From Natronobacterium gregoryi SP2 (GTDB lineage: Archaea > Halobacteriota > Halobacteria > Halobacteriales > Natrialbaceae), in the NCBI RefSeq assembly GCF_000230715.2, contig NC_019792.1, positions 1,116,001-1,180,000 of the forward strand: 64,000 nt of DNA. The letters are read 5' to 3'. The notes beneath the pieces are model-generated. The model saw only the letters and a list, made by a program, of their open reading frames with translations. It ran no database searches and was not told the DNA's origin. The translations under genes were made by a program, and so were the position numbers. Positions 8,582 to 18,228 of this stretch are shown here, piece by piece (the stretch's first letter is position 1; every line of letters starts with the position of its first letter).

Positions 8582-10240
8582 ATGCCAGAAGGTAACACGA
8601 CTCGAAGAACGGTGCTGAAGGGGGCGGGGATGGCTGGCGTGACCGGACTCACGGTCAGTCTCGCTGGATGTACCAGCGAAGAAAACGGGTCCGACGTCGA
8701 CGGTGCCGAGGAACTCGCGGGGGAAGTGCCGGAGATTCACCTCGTCGCACCGACCGCCGGGGCCAATCCCTTCCGGAACGAACTCGCGTCGGCCATCGAG
8801 GAGAACTGGGAGGAGATCGGGTTCGACGTCGACCTCGAGGAGTTACAGTTCAACGCACACGTCGACGAAGTCGTCGTCCAGCAGGACTACGACGCCTCGC
8901 TGCTGGGCTGGGGTGGGACGCCCGAACGGATCGACCCTCATACGTTCATCTACGACATGCACCACTCCGACAACACGCAGGAGGGGAACCGAAACACGCC
9001 GGGGTGGGAACACGACGAGTACGACGACCTGGCCGAACTACAGGTCACCCAGGTCGACGAGGACGAACGCCAGCAGACCGTCTACGAGGCCCAGGAGATC
9101 ATCGCCGAGAACCAGCCGCGAACGTACATCGCGAACGAAGGCGGCTACCACCCGTACGCAAGCGCTCGCGTCGAAAACGTCGATCCGACGCTTGGCGAGG
9201 GACTCAATTCGTTCTGGAACATGATCTCGGCGACGCCGACCGACGACGACACGGTCCGGTTCGGCTACCCCTCCGAAATCATCTCGCTGAACCCCATGCA
9301 AGACCTGGCGACTCCCGACCGCCAGTTCGTCCGCCTGCTCTACGACCAACTGTTCCGCATCGGCCCGGACGGCTTCCCCGAGCCGTGGCTCGCGACGGAC
9401 GATCCCGAGATCGAAGACGGCGGAATGACCTACACCGTCGAGCTCCGAGACGACCTCACCTTCCACGACGGCGAAGACCTCACCGTCAACGACGTCGAGT
9501 TCACCTACGAGCTGTACGCCGACTCGCCGACCTACGGCGACCTCGTCGAGATCATCGACGAGATCGACACCGCCGGCAACGAGATCACGTTCCACCTCGA
9601 GGAGCAGTACGCCCCGTTCACGGCGAACGTCCTCGGGCAGGTGTACATCTTCCCCGAACACATCTGGGGCGACGTCGCACCCGAGGAGCTCACGGACTTC
9701 GAGGACGAGAACTGGATCGGCAGCGGCCCGTTCCAGTTCCGCGACTGGGAGCGCCAGGCCGAACTCCAACTCGAGGCGTTCGACGATCACTTCGAGACGC
9801 CAAACGCCGACGAGTTCATCCGAATCCCGGGCGAGGACACGTCCCAGCTCGTCAACGACCTCGAGGCTGGCCAGATCGACATGGTCGGTGCCGTTCCGCA
9901 ACCGACCGCGGTCGATCGAGCCAGAGACGACGACGACCTCGATCTCGCCGAGTTCAACGCGATCGGCTACGCGATGATCGAGTACAACACGCGCCGCGAA
10001 CCGTTCGACGACGTGGCCGTTCGTCGGGCGCTGTCGTACGGCGTTCCCAAAGAAGAGTACGTCGAGTTCATCCGCGACGGCATGGGGACGGTGACCCACA
10101 CGACGATCTCGGAACACAACGAGTTCTGGCACAACCCCGACGTCGAGGCGTTCTCCGAGGACCTCGAGGCGGCTCGGGAAGAACTCGCCGACGCGGGCTA
10201 CGGCTGGGACGACGGCCGTCTCCACTACGGCGCGGAGTAG
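8582..10240 (+). CDS. Peptide-type ABC transporter solute-binding protein (SBP family 5), circularly permuted, Tat lipoprotein
   Basis: Cell-surface binding protein of the importer encoded downstream. Residues 1-30 are a twin-arginine lipoprotein signal: RRTVLKGAGMAG, then lipobox SLAGC. The mature part has all sections of SBP family 5 but in swapped order. Residues about 50-217 look like the usual C-terminal part (GFDVDLEELQFNAHVDEVV, YDASLLGWGG, IDPHTFIYDMHHS, EDERQQTVYEAQEIIAENQP). Residues about 220-552 look like the usual N-terminal and middle parts (VRFGYPSEIISLNP, YTVELRDDLTFHDGEDLTVN, WIGSGPFQFRDW, FDDVAVRRALSYGVPKEEYV) and stop at ADAGYGWDDGRLHYG, where a normal protein would continue into the other block. 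ATG 8582 is chosen because it directly precedes the signal peptide. Confidence 0.93.
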   Translation: MPEGNTTRRTVLKGAGMAGVTGLTVSLAGCTSEENGSDVDGAEELAGEVPEIHLVAPTAGANPFRNELASAIEENWEEIGFDVDLEELQFNAHVDEVVVQQDYDASLLGWGGTPERIDPHTFIYDMHHSDNTQEGNRNTPGWEHDEYDDLAELQVTQVDEDERQQTVYEAQEIIAENQPRTYIANEGGYHPYASARVENVDPTLGEGLNSFWNMISATPTDDDTVRFGYPSEIISLNPMQDLATPDRQFVRLLYDQLFRIGPDGFPEPWLATDDPEIEDGGMTYTVELRDDLTFHDGEDLTVNDVEFTYELYADSPTYGDLVEIIDEIDTAGNEITFHLEEQYAPFTANVLGQVYIFPEHIWGDVAPEELTDFEDENWIGSGPFQFRDWERQAELQLEAFDDHFETPNADEFIRIPGEDTSQLVNDLEAGQIDMVGAVPQPTAVDRARDDDDLDLAEFNAIGYAMIEYNTRREPFDDVAVRRALSYGVPKEEYVEFIRDGMGTVTHTTISEHNEFWHNPDVEAFSEDLEAAREELADAGYGWDDGRLHYGAE

Positions 10241-10347
10241 CGACTGGCCCGCGTCGTCGGTCCCAATCATGGCTTCGAGACACGAAATACGATACGAGTT
10301 TCCATGCAATATATGATAACGACTAGCAAACTAAGGTGGGGAGATCG

Positions 10348-11328
10348 ATGGGGCTGAGAGCGTACGTCGTTAGGCGTCTCCTCCAGCTCGTCGTGACCTT
10401 CTGGGCGTTCTTTACGCTCCTGTTCGTCCTCTTTCGAATGATGCCCGGCGATCCGACGTCGATGTTTATCATGGACGGGATGACGCCGGAGCAACGCGAA
10501 CAGCGGATCGCAGAGCTCGGGTTAGATCAGCCGTTGTACGTTCAGTACGTCGAGTACTTACAACAACTGCTAACTGGAGACTTCGGACAATCGTTCATCT
10601 ACAACGATCCCGTCATCGACATCATCACCGTACGGTTCATGAACACGATCGTCCTGATGGGGACGGCGCTGTTTTTCGCCTACGTCATCGGGATCACGTT
10701 CGGTGCACTGATGGGGTGGTGGCGCGACTCGCGGTTCGAACGCGGCGGCATCGTCGTGACGCTGATGGCCCGCTCCTCGCCCGAGTTCTGGGTCGGCATC
10801 GTCCTCTTGGTCGTGTTCGTCTTCTGGCTCGGCTGGTTCCCCTCGAGCGGGATGCGGACGACCGGAGGCGAACTCGGGGGCGGGTTCGTCGCGAGATACG
10901 GGTCGCTCGACTTTCTGCATCACCTGTTCCTTCCGGCGTTGACGGGTGCGATCGTCTACCTGGCGACGCCGACCCTGCTGATGCGCTCGACGATGCTCGA
11001 CGTGTTAAACGCCGACTTCATCGAGATCAAGAAAGCGGAGGGACTGCCCGAACGGACAGTACTGTACAAACACGCCGCGCGGAACTCGATTCTCCCCATC
11101 GTGACGGTCGCCGCGATCGCGACCGGCGCTGCGATGGGTGGTTCGGTCGTCATCGAGACAGTGTTCAACTGGCCCGGCATGGGCCGGGAGATGGTGAGTG
11201 CGGTCAACCAGAACGACTACCCGCTCGCTATGGCGGCGTTTTTCCTCATGGGATCAGTCGTGATAATAATGAATTTCGTCGCTGACCTGCTATACGTCTA
11301 CCTCGATCCGAGGGTGGAGTACGAATGA
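10348..11328 (+). CDS. ABC transporter permease, DppB type
   Basis: First membrane subunit of the peptide importer, 326 residues. It has the DppB-type N-terminus MGLRAYVVRRLLQLVVTFW, then FRMMPGDP, GDFGQSF, and the EAA loop region around IEIKKAEGLPERTVLYKHA and ILPIVTVAAIATGAAMGGS, with six membrane spans. A GTG at 10336 would add four residues; the ATG at 10348 fits the family. A gap of 107 bp after the binding-protein gene holds GCAATATATGAT (about 10302-10313), so these genes may also have their own promoter. Confidence 0.94.
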   Translation: MGLRAYVVRRLLQLVVTFWAFFTLLFVLFRMMPGDPTSMFIMDGMTPEQREQRIAELGLDQPLYVQYVEYLQQLLTGDFGQSFIYNDPVIDIITVRFMNTIVLMGTALFFAYVIGITFGALMGWWRDSRFERGGIVVTLMARSSPEFWVGIVLLVVFVFWLGWFPSSGMRTTGGELGGGFVARYGSLDFLHHLFLPALTGAIVYLATPTLLMRSTMLDVLNADFIEIKKAEGLPERTVLYKHAARNSILPIVTVAAIATGAAMGGSVVIETVFNWPGMGREMVSAVNQNDYPLAMAAFFLMGSVVIIMNFVADLLYVYLDPRVEYE

Positions 11329-12263
11329 GTACCGAACGAACCTCCCCGGTCGACGCCGCAACCGCCACCATCGGCGACGGCGTCAGCTACGTCCAGACGA
11401 AACTCGAGGTCTTCGAGGGAGACCGCCTCGGCCAGATCGGTCTGGTCATCCTGGCAGTCTTCCTCTTCGTCGGGATCTTCGCCCGGCCGTATACGCTCGA
11501 GTTGCTGGATCTCACGATCCCGGGGCTCGCACCGCACGACCCCACCGAACGGGCCGTTGGCGGGCGACTCGAAGGGCCGTCGGCCGACCATCCGTTCGGG
11601 ACGACCGACATGGGTCGGGACGTGCTCTCGCAGTTGATCGCGGGGACTCGCGTGACGCTGCTTGTCGGGAGCCTCGCGGCCTTCATGGCCGTGTTCATCG
11701 GGACGAACGTCGGCCTGATCAGCGCCTACTTCGGCGGCTGGGTCGACGACACGTTGATGCGAATCACCGACGTCGTCTACGGCGTCCCGTTCCTGCCCTT
11801 TGCGATCGTCCTGGTGGCGATCCTTGGCAGCAGTCTCTTCAACATCATCCTCGCGATCGTGTTGATCCTGTGGCGATCGACGGCGCGGGTGATCCGTTCG
11901 CAGGTGTTGAGTCACAAACAGCGGCCGTACGTCGAGAGCGCACAAGCGATTGGAGCCGGTCACGTACGGATCATGTACCGGCACATCCTCCCGAACGTCT
12001 TGCCGCTTACCTTCCTGTATGCGGCCTTCGCGGTCGCGTGGGCGGTCATCGCCGAGGCGAGCCTCTCGTTTCTCGGCTTTGGCGACCCCGACATGCTCTC
12101 GTGGGGTGAGATGATCTACAACGTCTACACCGCCAACGCGATCCGCGAGGCCTGGTGGTGGGTCTTCCCGCCGGGCATCGCGATCATGCTGTTCGTGATG
12201 GCAGTGTTCTTCATCGGTCGCACGCTCGAGAAAGAGGTCAATCCGGAGCTCCAACATCAATAA
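11325..12263 (+). CDS. ABC transporter permease, DppC type
   Basis: Second membrane subunit, 312 residues, overlapping the previous stop by ATGA, which points to coupled translation. Signature blocks are DHPFGTTDMGRDVLSQLIAG (about residues 87-106), TRVTLLVGSL, the EAA loop with YVESAQAIGAGHVRIMYRHI, and LSFLGFGDPDMLSWGEMI. The N-terminal 40 residues are a soluble extension before the first span. Confidence 0.94.
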   Translation: MSTERTSPVDAATATIGDGVSYVQTKLEVFEGDRLGQIGLVILAVFLFVGIFARPYTLELLDLTIPGLAPHDPTERAVGGRLEGPSADHPFGTTDMGRDVLSQLIAGTRVTLLVGSLAAFMAVFIGTNVGLISAYFGGWVDDTLMRITDVVYGVPFLPFAIVLVAILGSSLFNIILAIVLILWRSTARVIRSQVLSHKQRPYVESAQAIGAGHVRIMYRHILPNVLPLTFLYAAFAVAWAVIAEASLSFLGFGDPDMLSWGEMIYNVYTANAIREAWWWVFPPGIAIMLFVMAVFFIGRTLEKEVNPELQHQ

Positions 12264-13354
12264 TGACGCTACTCGATATCAACGGACTGAAGACGTACTA
12301 CCGGGCCGACGACGGCTGGGTTCGTGCGACGGACGACGCCTCGCTGTCGATCGAACGCGGAGAGACCGTCGGCCTGGTTGGCGAAAGTGGCAGCGGCAAG
12401 ACGACACTCGCAAAGTCGATCATCCGGTTACTACCGGACAACGCCGAGATCAGGGACGGATCGATCGAGTTCGAGGGGACCGAGGTGACCGACCTCTCTG
12501 ACCGGGAACTGCGAAAGCAGATCCGCTGGTCGGAGATTTCGATGATCCCACAGAACGCGATGAATGGATTCGATCCCGTCTACACCGTTGGCGAGCAGAT
12601 CGTCGAAGTCGTCACGTACCACGAGAACGATACCTCGAAAGCGGAGGCTCGCGAACGCGCTCGCGACCTGTTCGACGACCTCGGGATCGACCCGGATCGC
12701 GTCGACGACTATCCCCACCAGTTCTCGGGGGGGATGGCTCAGCGAGCGATGATCGCACTTGCACTCTCCCTTTCACCGTCGCTCGTGCTCGCGGACGAAC
12801 CGACGACGGCCCTCGACGTCGTGATTCAGGATCGAATCCTGGACACGATCAAGGAGATGCAAACGGAGATAAACAGCGCGATGATCATGGTCACCCACGA
12901 CATGTCGGTCGTCAGTGAAACCTGCGACCGCATCGCCGTGGTCTACGGTGGCCGCATCGTCGAGATCGCCGACGCCGAGACGATCATCACGAACCCCCGC
13001 CATCCGTACACGCTCGGACTGCGAAACGCGTTCCCGGACATCAGTGACGACGACCAGGAACTCATCTCCATCCCCGGCACGCCGCCGGACCTCGTCGATC
13101 CTGGCGAAGGCTGTCGATTCGCTCCACGCTGTCCGTTCGCTCGAGAGGAGTGCTGGAAAGCAACGCCAGAGACCGAATCGTACGGCAACGGGCACCGGGT
13201 CAAGTGCCACCGAGCCGACGAGATCGACTACCTCCAGGAAGAAGCCGGGAAGAAGTCGACCTGGCACGACCAGGAACTGGGTCGTCCAAGCGACGACACA
13301 GCGCCGATCGGCGGGGACCAGAAAGCGGAATCGGAGGTGGAACTCGATGACTGA
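12263..13354 (+). CDS. ABC transporter ATP-binding protein, DppD type
   Basis: ATPase subunit, 363 residues, starting at an ATG that overlaps the previous stop (TAATG). Walker [10 protein letters not shown] lies near residue 40, the Q-loop is in [13 protein letters not shown], signature [12 protein letters not shown], Walker [14 protein letters not shown], and switch His in MVTHDMSVV. The C-terminal oligopeptide domain has [16 protein letters not shown], the Cys-rich motif seen in DppD/DppF proteins, often linked to an iron-sulfur cluster. It ends with a charged tail. Confidence 0.95.
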   Translation: MTLLDINGLKTYYRADDGWVRATDDASLSIERGETVGLVGESGSGKTTLAKSIIRLLPDNAEIRDGSIEFEGTEVTDLSDRELRKQIRWSEISMIPQNAMNGFDPVYTVGEQIVEVVTYHENDTSKAEARERARDLFDDLGIDPDRVDDYPHQFSGGMAQRAMIALALSLSPSLVLADEPTTALDVVIQDRILDTIKEMQTEINSAMIMVTHDMSVVSETCDRIAVVYGGRIVEIADAETIITNPRHPYTLGLRNAFPDISDDDQELISIPGTPPDLVDPGEGCRFAPRCPFAREECWKATPETESYGNGHRVKCHRADEIDYLQEEAGKKSTWHDQELGRPSDDTAPIGGDQKAESEVELDD

Positions 13355-14681
13355 ATCGCTCGAGACCGACCGTCCCGCCGACGCCGACGCGTCGTACAAG
13401 TTGCAAGTCGAGAACCTCGAGAAACACTTCCCCGTCAACACTGGGCTCGTCTCGCGGATTCTCCGAGGAGAGAGCAACGACGCGGTCAAGGCCGTCGACG
13501 GCGTCTCCCTGTCGATCCGGGAGGGCGAAGCGTTCGGCTTGGCCGGTGAATCCGGTTGTGGCAAGACGACGCTTGGCAAAAGCGCCATCAGGCTGCTCGA
13601 GCCGACCGGGGGCGAGATTTACTTCGACGGGAACGAGATCACCGACGTCGGCGGACAGGAACTCAACGAGTTCCGTCGTGAAGCCCAGATCATCCACCAG
13701 GACCCGTACAAGTCGCTCAACCCACGGTTTACCGTCTACGAGTGGGTCAAAGAACCGCTGGACGTCCACGACATCGGGACGAAAGAAGAACGCGACGCCC
13801 GCGTCTACGAGACGATCGAACAGGCCGGCCTCGAGCCCGCGGCGGCCTACGCTCACGAGTATCCGAGCGAACTCAGCGGCGGAGAGCGCCAGCGCGTCGG
13901 CATCGCAAGGGCGCTCGCACTCGAGCCGTCGTTCCTGCTTGCCGACGAACCCGCGAGCATGCTCGACGTCTCGATTCGTGCGAGCATCCTCGATCTGTTC
14001 AAGCGACTGCAGTCGGAGTTAGGATTGACCGCGGTCTACATCAGCCACGACCTCTCCCTGCTCAAACACATGTGTGACCGGATCGGGATCATGTACCTCG
14101 GCGAACTGGTCGAGGTCGGTCCGGCCGATCAGATTATCAACGACCCGAAACACCCCTACACGCAAGCGCTGGTCTCTTCGGTTCCCCGAATCGATCCGAG
14201 CGAGAACCGCGAGCGGATCGAACTCGTCGGCGAGGTGCCGGACCCGGTCGACGTCCCGAGTGGCTGTCGGTTCCACCCACGCTGTCCGAAGATTGTCCAG
14301 CCCGAAGGGTACGAGATGGAGCAAGATCACTGGCGAGCGGTCGTGAACCTCCGGCACGACCTGTTACAGGGTGAACTCACTCTACCGGAAACCGAAGACG
14401 AAGACGAAGAGACGCCGGAAGCGATCCGCGAAGCCTACGACATCCCCACAGTACTCTCCGATGCCGACGCCGAGCGGGTACTCTCGGAAGCGCTCGAGAC
14501 GACGGTAGCTGGCGACCGCGACGCTGCCCGCGAGCAACTCGCAACGGCGTTTGCGACGCCGTGTGAACGCGACGGACTCGAGACCCACCAGATCACGAGC
14601 GAGCAGACAGCAAAGTGCGTTCGGTACGACGACGACCCGCGATACGGTCCCGAGGGTGGCGGCAGCTACGACCCGAACTGA
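13347..14681 (+). CDS. ABC transporter ATP-binding protein, DppF type, with C-terminal extension
   Basis: Second ATPase, 444 residues, overlapping the DppD-type gene by 8 nt. It has Walker [11 protein letters not shown]-loop [13 protein letters not shown], signature [15 protein letters not shown], Walker [14 protein letters not shown], switch [14 protein letters not shown], and the oligopeptide-domain cysteines in [11 protein letters not shown]. Beyond the usual end (about residue 325) there is an extra acidic section of roughly 115 residues, beginning [20 protein letters not shown] and ending in [20 protein letters not shown], whose role is unknown. A longer upstream frame overlaps the DppD gene and is rejected. 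Confidence 0.93.
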   Translation: MTESLETDRPADADASYKLQVENLEKHFPVNTGLVSRILRGESNDAVKAVDGVSLSIREGEAFGLAGESGCGKTTLGKSAIRLLEPTGGEIYFDGNEITDVGGQELNEFRREAQIIHQDPYKSLNPRFTVYEWVKEPLDVHDIGTKEERDARVYETIEQAGLEPAAAYAHEYPSELSGGERQRVGIARALALEPSFLLADEPASMLDVSIRASILDLFKRLQSELGLTAVYISHDLSLLKHMCDRIGIMYLGELVEVGPADQIINDPKHPYTQALVSSVPRIDPSENRERIELVGEVPDPVDVPSGCRFHPRCPKIVQPEGYEMEQDHWRAVVNLRHDLLQGELTLPETEDEDEETPEAIREAYDIPTVLSDADAERVLSEALETTVAGDRDAAREQLATAFATPCERDGLETHQITSEQTAKCVRYDDDPRYGPEGGGSYDPN

Positions 14682-14843
14682 GACGCGCTCCCGGGAGCCA
14701 CTCCCGATACAACCGCAGGGTGGGCCTCGGATGTGCTGCGTTCGGTCGACGCTCGCTGGAACTCCGCTCTTCGAGGTCGCTATCGAGTCGGTGATCGAGA
14801 GGCGAGTACCAGGCTTTTGCCACTCGAGTCGAAACGTTCCGCC

Positions 14844-15173
14844 ATGAACCCGGCCGCCCTCGTCCGCCAGTACTACGACGCACTCGACGAGAACGACTAT
14901 GCAGCGCTCGAGTCGGTGCTCGCGCCGGCGTTCGTCCAGCGACGGCCCGACAGAACGTTCGAGAACCGCGAGGCGTTCGTCCAGTTCATGCGCGAGAAAC
15001 GTCCGAATACCGACACGAACCACGACCTCGAGTCGATAGTCGTCGACGCCGACCGCGAACGGGTGGCCGTTCGCGGACGCGTCGTCGACGGCGATACGCT
15101 GCTGTTCGAGTTCGCCGACTTCTTCGAACTCGAGGACGGCCGACTCGTCCGACTCGAGACCTACTCTCGTTAA
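14844..15173 (+). CDS. SnoaL-like / NTF2-fold protein
   Basis: A 109-residue protein with the polyketide-cyclase-like cone fold signature: VRQYYDALDENDYAALESVL (about 6-25), FENREAFVQFMREKR, and the C-terminal strands DTLLFEFADFFELEDGRLV. Such proteins are small binding or isomerase domains; nothing here points to a substrate. The start ATG at 14844 follows gaaacgttccgcc; the longer upstream frame has no family likeness. Its last four bases overlap the end of the convergent MBL gene. Confidence 0.85.
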   Translation: MNPAALVRQYYDALDENDYAALESVLAPAFVQRRPDRTFENREAFVQFMREKRPNTDTNHDLESIVVDADRERVAVRGRVVDGDTLLFEFADFFELEDGRLVRLETYSR

Positions 15174-16318
15174 GCGGAACAGTTGTTCGGCCCCATCTCG
15201 AGTTCGACCCGTTCCTCGGGGACGATTTTGAGGTCACCGCGATTGCGGTCGATTATCTTCTCGTAGTTCGCGGGCTTCTCGCCGGCATCGGCCATGCGAT
15301 CGACGAAGTCCTCGCGCTCGAGCGAGAGCAGGTCGATCCCTGTTCTGGCCGCGCGTATCGTGGTCGTGATCGGTTCGCCGGGCGAGCCGTGGCTGAACTC
15401 GCCTTCTGCGGTGACCGTGACGTGGCCCGGCAGGACGACGACCGACTCGGGTTCGGTGAGGATCGTCCGGTGGATCGTCTCGTAGAGCATTTCTGCACCT
15501 TCTTGCCCCGCGTCTTCGCTGAACTCGAGTTCCGTTCGTCCCGTCGAGTCGGCGTGTAACGTGTCGGCCGTCAGTAGCGCCTGGTCGTCGACCAGCAGGT
15601 TGATCATGTCGCTCGTATGGCCCGGCGCGTACAGTGACTTGCACTCGCGTTCGCCGACCTCGAGTACCTCGTTTCGCTCGAGCGGCGTGAACTCGAGTTC
15701 CACGTCCCGGTCGGCTGCCAGTTCGCCGAGGTAGTAGGGAACCTCGAGGTCGTCGGCGAGTTCTCGGCCGCCGGAGACGTGATCGGCGTGGACGTGCGTG
15801 TCGACCACGCCGACGATCGAGAGGTCGGCTTCCTCCGCGGCGACGACGTACTCGTCGGTGTCCGCGGTCGGGTCGACGACGACGGCCTCTCCCGTCCGCT
15901 CACAGCCGACGACGTAGCCGAGACAGCCCTTCGCGCGACGCTGCACCTGGACGATTCGCACGTCGCCATCGACGTCGATCTGGGCGTGGTCGTAGACGCC
16001 GCTCCAGGCTTTCATTCCGCCGCCGACGGCCTGCACCGCGTACTCGTCGGTCGCCGACTCGAGTTGTGTCGCCAGGTTCCCCGAGGAGATTCCCTTCGCA
16101 CAGATGGTAATCACGTGGTCTGTGTCGCCGACGGCGTCGTCGAACGCCTCGAGTTGGCCGTCCGCCTCGAGGTCTTCCTCCGGCCCGAACGGGAAGTGTT
16201 TCGCTCCGGGTACGTGCCAGGACTCGTAGCTGTCCTCAGGCCGAGTATCGACGAGTGCGAAGTCGGCGTCCTCGTCGATCAGTTCCGCGAGTCGGCCAGC
16301 GGTGATCGTGGTGACCAT
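15170..16318 (-). CDS. Rhodanese / metallo-beta-lactamase fold fusion protein
   Basis: A 382-residue two-domain protein. Residues 1-110 are a rhodanese domain (LVDTRPEDSYESWHVPGA, then the active-site loop ICAKGISSG with its Cys). Residues 125-380 are an MBL hydrolase like persulfide dioxygenase: THVHADHVSGG supplies the HxHxDH metal motif, APGHTSD and LLTADTLHAD further ligands, and LPGHV the last His. Such fusions act on glutathione- or thiol-bound persulfides and sulfur. The start ATG at 16318 is preferred to an ATG 22 codons upstream. It is read divergently from the DoxX gene, which supports a sulfur or redox role. Confidence 0.9.
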   Translation of the reverse strand: MVTTITAGRLAELIDEDADFALVDTRPEDSYESWHVPGAKHFPFGPEEDLEADGQLEAFDDAVGDTDHVITICAKGISSGNLATQLESATDEYAVQAVGGGMKAWSGVYDHAQIDVDGDVRIVQVQRRAKGCLGYVVGCERTGEAVVVDPTADTDEYVVAAEEADLSIVGVVDTHVHADHVSGGRELADDLEVPYYLGELAADRDVELEFTPLERNEVLEVGERECKSLYAPGHTSDMINLLVDDQALLTADTLHADSTGRTELEFSEDAGQEGAEMLYETIHRTILTEPESVVVLPGHVTVTAEGEFSHGSPGEPITTTIRAARTGIDLLSLEREDFVDRMADAGEKPANYEKIIDRNRGDLKIVPEERVELEMGPNNCSA

Positions 16319-16496
16319 GATAGTTCGTACGGGCCCGACGGTCGTAAACGTCGTCGTGCAGTCGCCGGCGATACGAGCAAACACAACATGTTCGGTCTCT
16401 GTTCCTATTTTGTGGGAACTGTTTCTGTCGGACGGGAACTCCAGTTCGGTTCAAGTAATTGACCTTCGAACGCTCACCCGTAAGAGGTGACCGACA

Positions 16497-17063
16497 ATGG
16501 CAGCAACTTCGGAAAATCGTCTTGAAAGTCGTTTCGGTGGCGTAACGCTCGAAAGCAACCCACATGCAATCAGTGCGTGGTTCGTCGTCGCTCTCCGCTT
16601 CCTGATGGGCGGCATGATGCTGTTTGCAGGGCTGGGCAAGTTCGCGTTCGTTGGCGGTGAACCGTTCGACGCGAGTGGCTATCTCGTTCACGGCGTCGAT
16701 CCCGCAAGCCCCGTCAGTGGGCTCTACGCCGCGATGGGGAGCAACGCCGCGTTGCTCGAGATCATCAACGTCGTCGTCCCAGTGACGCAGGTGTTGATCG
16801 GCGTGGCACTGATACTCGGGGCCTTCGTCCGCCTCGCCGCGCTGGGTGGAGCCATGCAGATGATGATGTTCTACCTCGGCGGCTGGGAAGGCGACTGGCT
16901 CGCACTGTTCGACTCGGCGCTTATCTACGCCGTCCTGCTCCTGGCACTGGGCGCGTTCGCTGCGGGACGTATGGCCGGACTCGATCGCTACATCGAACAA
17001 CTCGAGGTCAGCGGTCAGCCGCTGGGCGAACGCTACCCGAAACTCCGCTACCTCCTGGGCTGA
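16497..17063 (+). CDS. DoxX family membrane protein
   Basis: A 188-residue protein with four membrane spans: ALRFLMGGMMLFAGLGKFAF, VVPVTQVLIGVALILGAFV, LAALGGAMQMMMFYLGG and ALIYAVLLLALGAFA. DoxX/DoxD relatives include the small subunit of thiosulfate:quinone oxidoreductase. Pairing with the divergent rhodanese-MBL gene suggests a membrane partner in sulfur or thiol oxidation; this is inference. AAGAGGTGA just before the ATG (16487-16495) is a plausible ribosome-binding site. Confidence 0.88.
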   Translation: MAATSENRLESRFGGVTLESNPHAISAWFVVALRFLMGGMMLFAGLGKFAFVGGEPFDASGYLVHGVDPASPVSGLYAAMGSNAALLEIINVVVPVTQVLIGVALILGAFVRLAALGGAMQMMMFYLGGWEGDWLALFDSALIYAVLLLALGAFAAGRMAGLDRYIEQLEVSGQPLGERYPKLRYLLG

Positions 17064-17158
17064 ATCCGGTCGCTAGTCTCGCTCTCCGACGCTCTTTTTC
17101 CTCGTTCGATCGGTCGTGAACCACAGCACAGTTTTGCCCCTGCAGCTAAACGAAAGCC

Positions 17159-18136
17159 ATGGAACGGATCTCGCTGTCTAACTCCGCGTTCGAGGGTGCC
17201 AACAACGCGTACCTCTTCGCCGGAGCGGAGACGACCCTGATCGACACGGGTGACTGGCTGTCCGAGACGCGCGAGCAACTCGAGGCCGGGCTGGCCAACC
17301 ACGGCGTCGGCTTTGCGGATGTCGACCGGATCTTCCTCACTCACTGGCACCACGACCACACGGGGCTCGCTGGCGAAATCCAGGCCGAAAGCGGTGCAGA
17401 CGTCTACGTCCACCGTGCCGACGCGCCGCTCGTCGAAGGAGATCGAGCGGCCTGGGAAGAGCTGTTCGAGCTCCAGGAGGAGTACTTCGAGCAGTGGGGG
17501 ATGCCGGAACCGGACCGCGAGACGCTGCGCGATCGAATCGTCGGCCCCGACGAGACCGCCAGCACGCCGACCGTGACCCCCATCGAGGACGGCGACACGT
17601 TCACCGTCGGCAGTACCGAACTCGAGGTCGTCCACGCGTCCGGCCACGCGGCCGGGCTCTGTTTGTTCGCGGTCGGCGACGAGGTCTGCTCCGGTGACGC
17701 TCTCTTGCCGGTCTACACGCCCAACGTCGGTGGGGCCGACGTCCGAGTCGACGACCCACTCGAGAAGTACCTCCGGGCACTCCGGACAGTCGCGGACGCC
17801 GACTACGATCGGGCCTGGCCGGGCCACCGCGACCCGATCGACGATCCGGCCGGTCGAGCAAAACACATCGTTCATCACCACGAAGAGCGAGCCTACCGCG
17901 TCCTCGACGCGCTCGACCGGATCGGACCGTGTGACACCTGGACCGTCAGCGCCGACCTCTTCGGCGACCTCGAGGACATTCACATCCTGCATGGGCCCGG
18001 CGAGTCCTACGCTCACCTCGATCATCTCGAACGGGCAGGAGCCGTCGTCAGCGAGGGGGGCGAGTACCGACTCGCGGCGGGAGTCGACGACGAACTCGAG
18101 ACGATCGACGACGGCCGCTGGCCGCTCGAGTCGTAA
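17159..18136 (+). CDS. MBL fold metallo-hydrolase
   Basis: A 325-residue enzyme with THWHHDHTGL (HxHxDH motif, about residues 61-70), SGHAAGLCLF, SGDALLP (metal Asp) and WPGHRDP (His). The C-terminal third, with HHEERAYRVLDAL and SYAHLDHLERAGAV, resembles the helical and winged part of LACTB2/glyoxalase II-like hydrolases. Substrate unknown. It starts 95 bp after the DoxX gene, so the two could be co-transcribed. Confidence 0.88.
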   Translation: MERISLSNSAFEGANNAYLFAGAETTLIDTGDWLSETREQLEAGLANHGVGFADVDRIFLTHWHHDHTGLAGEIQAESGADVYVHRADAPLVEGDRAAWEELFELQEEYFEQWGMPEPDRETLRDRIVGPDETASTPTVTPIEDGDTFTVGSTELEVVHASGHAAGLCLFAVGDEVCSGDALLPVYTPNVGGADVRVDDPLEKYLRALRTVADADYDRAWPGHRDPIDDPAGRAKHIVHHHEERAYRVLDALDRIGPCDTWTVSADLFGDLEDIHILHGPGESYAHLDHLERAGAVVSEGGEYRLAAGVDDELETIDDGRWPLES

Positions 18137-18228
18137 TCGGTGGACCGACGAAGGTTTTATGCACCACCACTAGCGTTCCAGTATGAACGTCCGAGTCCGC
18201 TCCCGAACGGTCGCTGGAGGCGATTGTG

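Noticed and set aside
8582-10240. Assembly error or gene fusion as the cause of the swapped binding-protein order
   Set aside because: One uninterrupted frame, a single proper Tat lipobox leader, each domain part present once, and an intact operon on both sides argue for a real protein. An independent read check would settle it.
8668-10326. 552-codon + strand frame overlapping the binding-protein gene
   Set aside because: Extremely Arg- and Pro-rich translation, a +1 shadow of the real gene.
14733-14843. Longer N-terminus for the SnoaL-like gene
   Set aside because: The 37 extra residues are outside the fold and the ATG at 14844 starts exactly at the conserved helix.
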